From Kineosporia rhizophila (GTDB lineage Bacteria > Actinomycetota > Actinomycetes > Actinomycetales > Kineosporiaceae), in contig NZ_JAJSOH010000012.1 in NCBI RefSeq assembly GCF_021277265.1, positions 62,001-126,000 on the forward strand: a stretch of 64,000 bases of DNA, read 5' to 3'. A program made the position numbers and the translations under genes. Below are positions 22,101 through 28,100 of this stretch, in pieces. Position 1 is the stretch's first letter. Each line of letters begins with the position of its first letter. The notes below the pieces were generated by a model. The model was not told where the DNA came from. It saw only the letters and a list, made by a program, of their open reading frames with translations, and searched no databases.

Positions 22101-25100
22101 CTCCAGCGTGCCGCGCTCGGTGACGTTCAGCCGCCAGCTCGGCTCCCCGGCCGGCACCGCCAGACCGGTCTCGACCCGGGCCAGCCGCGGAGCCAGCAGC
22201 CGGCCGCCGCGCGCCGCGATCTGCGCCTCACCGCAGGCCATGACCTGTGCGAGAAGGTCCGCCGGGGGCGCATCGTCCAGGTCGGCCAGGACGACCCGTC
22301 CGGGCTGTTCGGACTGGGCCACCCGGACCAGGCCGACCACCCCGGCCACCGCGGGCGAGACCGCCACCGCACCGGCGTCGACGGCCCGTTCGGTGAGCAC
22401 CAGCAGCCGGGTAGCGGCCAGCTCCTCGGCCTTCAGGAAGTCCTGCAAAGTCTTGAGCACGGACGCGGTGAGGGCGTGTGCACGCGCCGGAACGTCGGCC
22501 TGTTGTGGGCTTTCGGCGACCCGGAAGATCAGCGCGTCGGGCGCCGGGGCGCCGTCGGCCACGGCCGCCACCACTGCGGCCACGTCCACGAACGAGGGGG
22601 CATCGGACGGGGCTGCGCTGCGGTCGGCGCCCAGCACGGCGAAGCGCACGGCCTGCTCGTCGGTCGGTTCGGCCCGGTCGGGCACGGGCACCCAGGTCAG
22701 CCGGTGCAGCGCCTCGGCGAGCAGGGGGTCCTCGGCCAGTCCACCGGCCGGCAGGGGCCGCAGCGTCAGAGAACCGACCGTGGCGATCGTCGCACCCTGC
22801 TCGTCGGCCAGCGCCAGCCCGAAACCGTCGGCCACCGGTGCGATGCGCACCCGGGCCATCGAGGCGCCGGTGGCCTGCACCACCACGTCGTTCCAGGCGA
22901 ACGGCAGGTGGGCGGTCTCCTCCCCGGCGATCAGGTGCAGCGCCGAGTCCAGCAGCGCCGGGTGCAGGCCGTAGCCCTCGACCTCGGTACCGGCTCCGAG
23001 CGCCACCTCCACGAAGAGCTCGGTGTCGCGCCGCCAGGCCGCCCGGACCCCCTGGAACGACGGGCCGTAGGGCAGGCCCAGACCGGCCAGCCGCTTGTAG
23101 AGTCCGCCGATGTCCTGGGCCACTGCACCGGCCGGCGGCCAGACCGCCATGCTGATTTCGGCCTGGTCAGTTTCAGTCTGGGCGGTTTCGATCCGGCCAG
23201 TTTCGGTCTGGGCGGTTTCGGTCTGAGCGTTCTCGGCCTGGGCGAGCACACCGGTGGCGTGCTCGGTCCACGGCGCGCTCTCGTCCTCGGGCCGGGAGTG
23301 GATGGCCAGCGGCCGCTCGCCCCGCTCGTCCGGTTCCCCGACGGTGATCTGCACCTGGATGCCGCCGCGGGCGGGCACCACCATCGGCGCCTGGATCACC
23401 ATCTCGGCCAGGCGTGAGCAGCCGGTCTCGTCGCCGGCCCGGATCGCCATCTCGACCAGCGCCGCCCCGGGCACCACGACTCGTCCGGCCACGACGTGAT
23501 CCGCCAGCCAGGGCGGCACGTTGCGGGACAGGCGCCCGGTCAGGACCAGGCCGCCGTTGGCGGGCAGTTCCACGACGGTGCCCAGCAACGGGTGACCGGA
23601 GGCACCCAGGCCACTGTCCTTGGGACGGGCGCCGGTGCGGGGCGAGAGCCAGAACCGCTGCCGGGTGAAGGCGTAGGTGGGCAGGGCAACCCGCTGGGCC
23701 CCAGGGAGGACGGCGGCCCAGTCGACCTCGACGCCGCGAGCCCCCAGGGCGCCGATCGCCGCCACGACGGCGACGCTCTGATCACGGTCGCGCCGCTGAG
23801 CCGGGATCCACACCCCCGCGCCGTGAACGGCGCCCAGGGAGGTGAGTACGGCGTCGGGACCGATCTCGACGAAAGTCCTTACGCCGATGCGTTCCATGGC
23901 CGTGACGGCGTCGGCGAAACGGACGGCCTCGCGCACCTGCCGCACCCAGTACAGCGGGTCGAGCAGTTCTTCGGACGCCAGTGCGCCGGTGAGCGTGGAG
24001 ACGATGGGGATGCGCGGGGGCGCGTAGGAGACGGAGGCCGTCACCGCCGCGAACTCCTGGAGCATGGGCTCCATCAGGGCCGAGTGGAAGGCGTGCGAGA
24101 CCCGCAGCCGCCTGGTTCGCACATCGGTGGCCGAGAGTGCGCGCTCGAGCGACGCCACCGCGTCCTCAGTTCCCGAGACCACCACCGCTTCGGCGGCGTT
24201 GACCGCCGCGAGACCGACGCCGGGGATGTCGGCGATGGCGGCGAGCACGTCGGCCTCGCCCGCCCGCACCGACAGCATCGCCCCGCCGCGGGGCAGAGCC
24301 TGCATCAGCCGACCGCGGGCGGCCACCACCTTCGCGGCGTCGTCCAGGTTCCAGATGCCGGCCACGTGGGCGGCGGCCAGTTCACCGATCGAGTGGCCGG
24401 CCAGGGCCTGCGGCTCGACGCCGAACGAGGCGAGCAGCCGGAACAGCGCCACTTCGACGGCGAACAGTCCGGTCTGGGCCCACATGGTGTCGTCGATCGG
24501 GCCGGCGTGACCGTCGAGCACGCTCTTCAGCGACTCGGGCTGGGCCAGGTGCTCGTCCAGCGCGGCGCAGGCCTGGTCGAAGGCGGCGGCGAACACCGGG
24601 AAGGCAGCGTACAGCTGCTGGGCCATGCCGACGCGCTGAGCCCCCTGGCCGGTGAAGACGAAGCCGAGCAGCCCGGCGCCCTGGGTGATGGTGCCGGAGG
24701 GTTCGACAGCTCTGAGCCCACTGATGAGCTCGTCGCGGGTGGCTCCGGTGACCACGGCCCGCTCGGGTAGACCGGTGCGCACCGAGGCCAGCGACCAGGC
24801 CAGGTCGGCGGGGGTGACCGCAGGGCGGTTCGCGAGGAACTCAGCCAGCTGGTGGGCCTGGGCCGGCAGGGCGTCGGCGGTGCGGGCCGAGATGATCAGG
24901 GGTACGGCAGGGTCCGCCGCCCGGCCGTTCGGCGCTCCGGCCGAGACCTGCTCGACGCCTGCGGCCGGGTCACCGGAACCGGCCGTGACCGGTCGGGCCT
25001 CGTCGGGCGCCTCGGCAACCGTGGTTGCGACCGGGTCGGGAGCCTGTTCCAGGATCACGTGTGCGTTGGTGCCGCTGATGCCGAACGACGAGACACCGGC

Positions 25101-28100
25101 CCGCCGCGGCCGGCCACGATCGGGCCAGGCGGCCGCCTCGGTGAGCAGCTTCACCGTGCCCGCCGACCAGTCCACGTGCGTGGTGGGCTCGTCGGCGTGC
25201 AGGGTGCGGGGCAGTTCGGCGTGCTGCAGGGCCAGGACCGTCTTGATGATCCCGGCCGCGCCCGCCGCCCACTGGGTGTGCCCGATGTTCGACTTGATCG
25301 TGCCCAGCAGCAGCGGGTGCCCCGCGTCGCGGGCCGAGCCGTAGGTCGCGATCAGCGCCTGCGCCTCGATCGGATCGCCCAGGCCGGTGCCGGTGCCGTG
25401 CGCCTCCACCGCGTCCACGTCGGCCGCGTCCAGGCCCGCTCCGGCCAGCGCCGCACGGATCACGCGCTGCTGCGAGGGCCCGTTCGGGGCGGTCAGGCCG
25501 TTCGAGGCGCCGTCCTGGTTCACTGCGGAGCCGGCCACCACGGCCAGCACATCATGGCCCAGTCGGCGGGCGTCCGAGAGTCGTTCCAGCACGATCACGC
25601 CGGCGCCCTCGGCCATTCCCATGCCGTCGGCGCCCGCCCCGAACGCCTTGCAGCGCCCGTCGGAGGAAAGCCCCTGCTGGCGGGTGAACCAGGTCAGCCA
25701 CGAGGGGGTGGCGTGCACGGTGACGCCACCGGCCAGCGCCAGGTCGCACTCACCGCTGCGCAGGGCCGAGGCGGCCAGGTGCAGGGCGACGAGCGACGAG
25801 GAGCAGGCCGTGTCCACCGTGACCGCGGGGCCCTCGAACCCGAACGTGTAGGCCACCCGCCCGGACAGCACGCTGGTGGCGCTACCGGTGCGCAGATGCC
25901 CCTGAAGGTCGGCCGGGCCGTCGTCGCCGTAGCCGGACGAGGCGGCGCCGATGTACACCCCGGTGGCCGAGCCGCGCAGGCCCGGGATGTCGATCCCGGC
26001 CCGCTCCAGGGCCTCCCAGGCGGTCTCGAGCATCAGGCGCTGCTGCGGGTCCATCGCCAGCGCCTCGCGCGGGCTGACCCCGAAGAAGGCCGCGTCGAAG
26101 TCGGCGACATCGGGCAGGTAACCACCGCGCTGAGCGGCCTGCCCCTCGAGTTCCCAGCCGCGGTCGGCCGGTGCCTCGCCGATCGCGTCCACCCCCTGGG
26201 AGACCAGCTGCCAGAGTCCCTCGGGGTCCCGGACGCCGCCGGGCAGACGGCAGCTCATGGCAACGATGGCAACCGGCTCGTCGATCGCCGCCGCCACAGT
26301 GGAAACGGGGCGCGACTGCGCGAGCTCGGTGGCACCCAGCAGCTGGGCGCGCAGGAACCCGGCCAGGACGGCCGGGGTGGGGTAGTCGAACACCAGCGTG
26401 GTGGGCAGCGTCAGACCGGTGGCGGTGTTCAGCCGGCTGCGCAGCTCGACCCCGGCCAGCGAGTCGAACCCGCTGTCCTTGAAGGTGCGTCCGGGGTCGA
26501 TCGCGTCGGGGGTGGCGAGGCCGAGCAGAGCCGCCGCGTGGGCCTGGATCAGCTCCAGCACGAGCTGGGCCTGCTCCCCCGCCGCGCGGCCGGTGATGCG
26601 CTCGCGGATGCCGCCGACGGTGGCGGTCTCGAACGCTTGCACCGTCGGCACGTCGGCGCCCCGGTTCGCCGGGTCGAGCCAGAACCGCTGGTGCTCGAAG
26701 GCGTAGGTGGGCAGGTCGACGGGGGCGGCAGCGGGCAGCACCCGGGCCCAGTCGACCGGCACGCCCCGCACGTGGGCCTCGGCCAGCGAGGTCAGGAATC
26801 GCTCGGCGCCATCGTCTTCGCGGCGCAGCGTCGAGGTGACCACGGGCGCCGGGCGCAGGGCGGCCCGGCCGGCCCGGGCGTGCTCGATGGTGGAGGTGAT
26901 CGGCCCGGTCAGCACCGGGTGCGGGGAGATCTCGACGAAGATCTCGTAGCCGTCGCTCTCCAGCCGGGCCACCGCGTCGGCGAAACGCACCGGCTGACGC
27001 AGGTTCTCGACCCAGTAGGCAGCGTCCAGCAGCTCGACCGGCTCGGCCGTCACCGACGAGACCATCGTGGTGCCGCCGCCCAGCGACTGCACCCCCCGAA
27101 GCTCCTCGAGCAGCTCCGGGCGCACATCGTCGACCTGCGGGCTGTGCGAGGCGTAGTCGACCGGTAGAAGGCGGTGACGGACCTCGTCGCGCTCGCACCC
27201 GGCGGCGATCCGGGCCAGCGCCTCGGGGTCACCGCTGACCACGGTGGCGTCGGGGCTGTTGATCACGCCGATCGCGACCTGCCCGGCGAACGGCTCGATG
27301 CGGGCGGCGACGGCCTCGGCCGACTCGGCGATCGAGAGCATACCTCCGCGCCCGGCCAGGGCCCGCAGTACTCGGCTGCGGCGGGCCACGATGCGGGCCG
27401 CGTCTTCCAGGGTGAGCAGACCGGCCACGTGGGCGGCGGCGATCTCGCCCTGGCTGTGCCCGACCACCGCGGCGGGCGCGACGCCGGACTCCTGCCAGAG
27501 CGCAGCCAGGGCGACGGTGACCGCGAAGAGTGCGGGCTGGACCACGTCGACGCGCTCAAGGCTGGGCGCGTTGTCAGCACCGGCCAGCACGTCATCGAGA
27601 GCGGCGCCGTCCCAGTCCAGGTGGGGGGCGAGGGCACGTTCGGCCTCGGTGAGCCTGGCCGCGAAAATGGGCGACGACTGGGCGAGCTCACGCCCCATAC
27701 CGAGCCACTGCGAGCCCTGGCCGGGGAAGACGAAGACGACGCGGGGGTCGGTGGCGGAGTGAGCGGTGCCGGCCACGATGGCGGGCGAGGGGCGACCGGC
27801 CGCGAGGTCGGCGAGCAGGTCGGCTGCGCCCGGCAGGTTCGCTGAGTCCGGATTGCCCGAGCCGGAGGACGTGCTCGTGGCCCCGACGGCCTCGACGGTG
27901 TCCACGGCGGCCGTGGCCGCGGGGTCGGTGGTGACCGAGGCGTCCGGGCGGCTGGTGATCAGGACGGCGCGGTGCTCGTGGGCGGTGCGGGTGGTGGCCA
28001 GCGACCAGGCCACCGAGGCCGGCTCGAGAGCCACTGCCGTGGCCAGGTGCTCGCTCAGTCGCGCGGCCTGGCCGGCCAGCGCGGCCTCCGACCGGGCCGA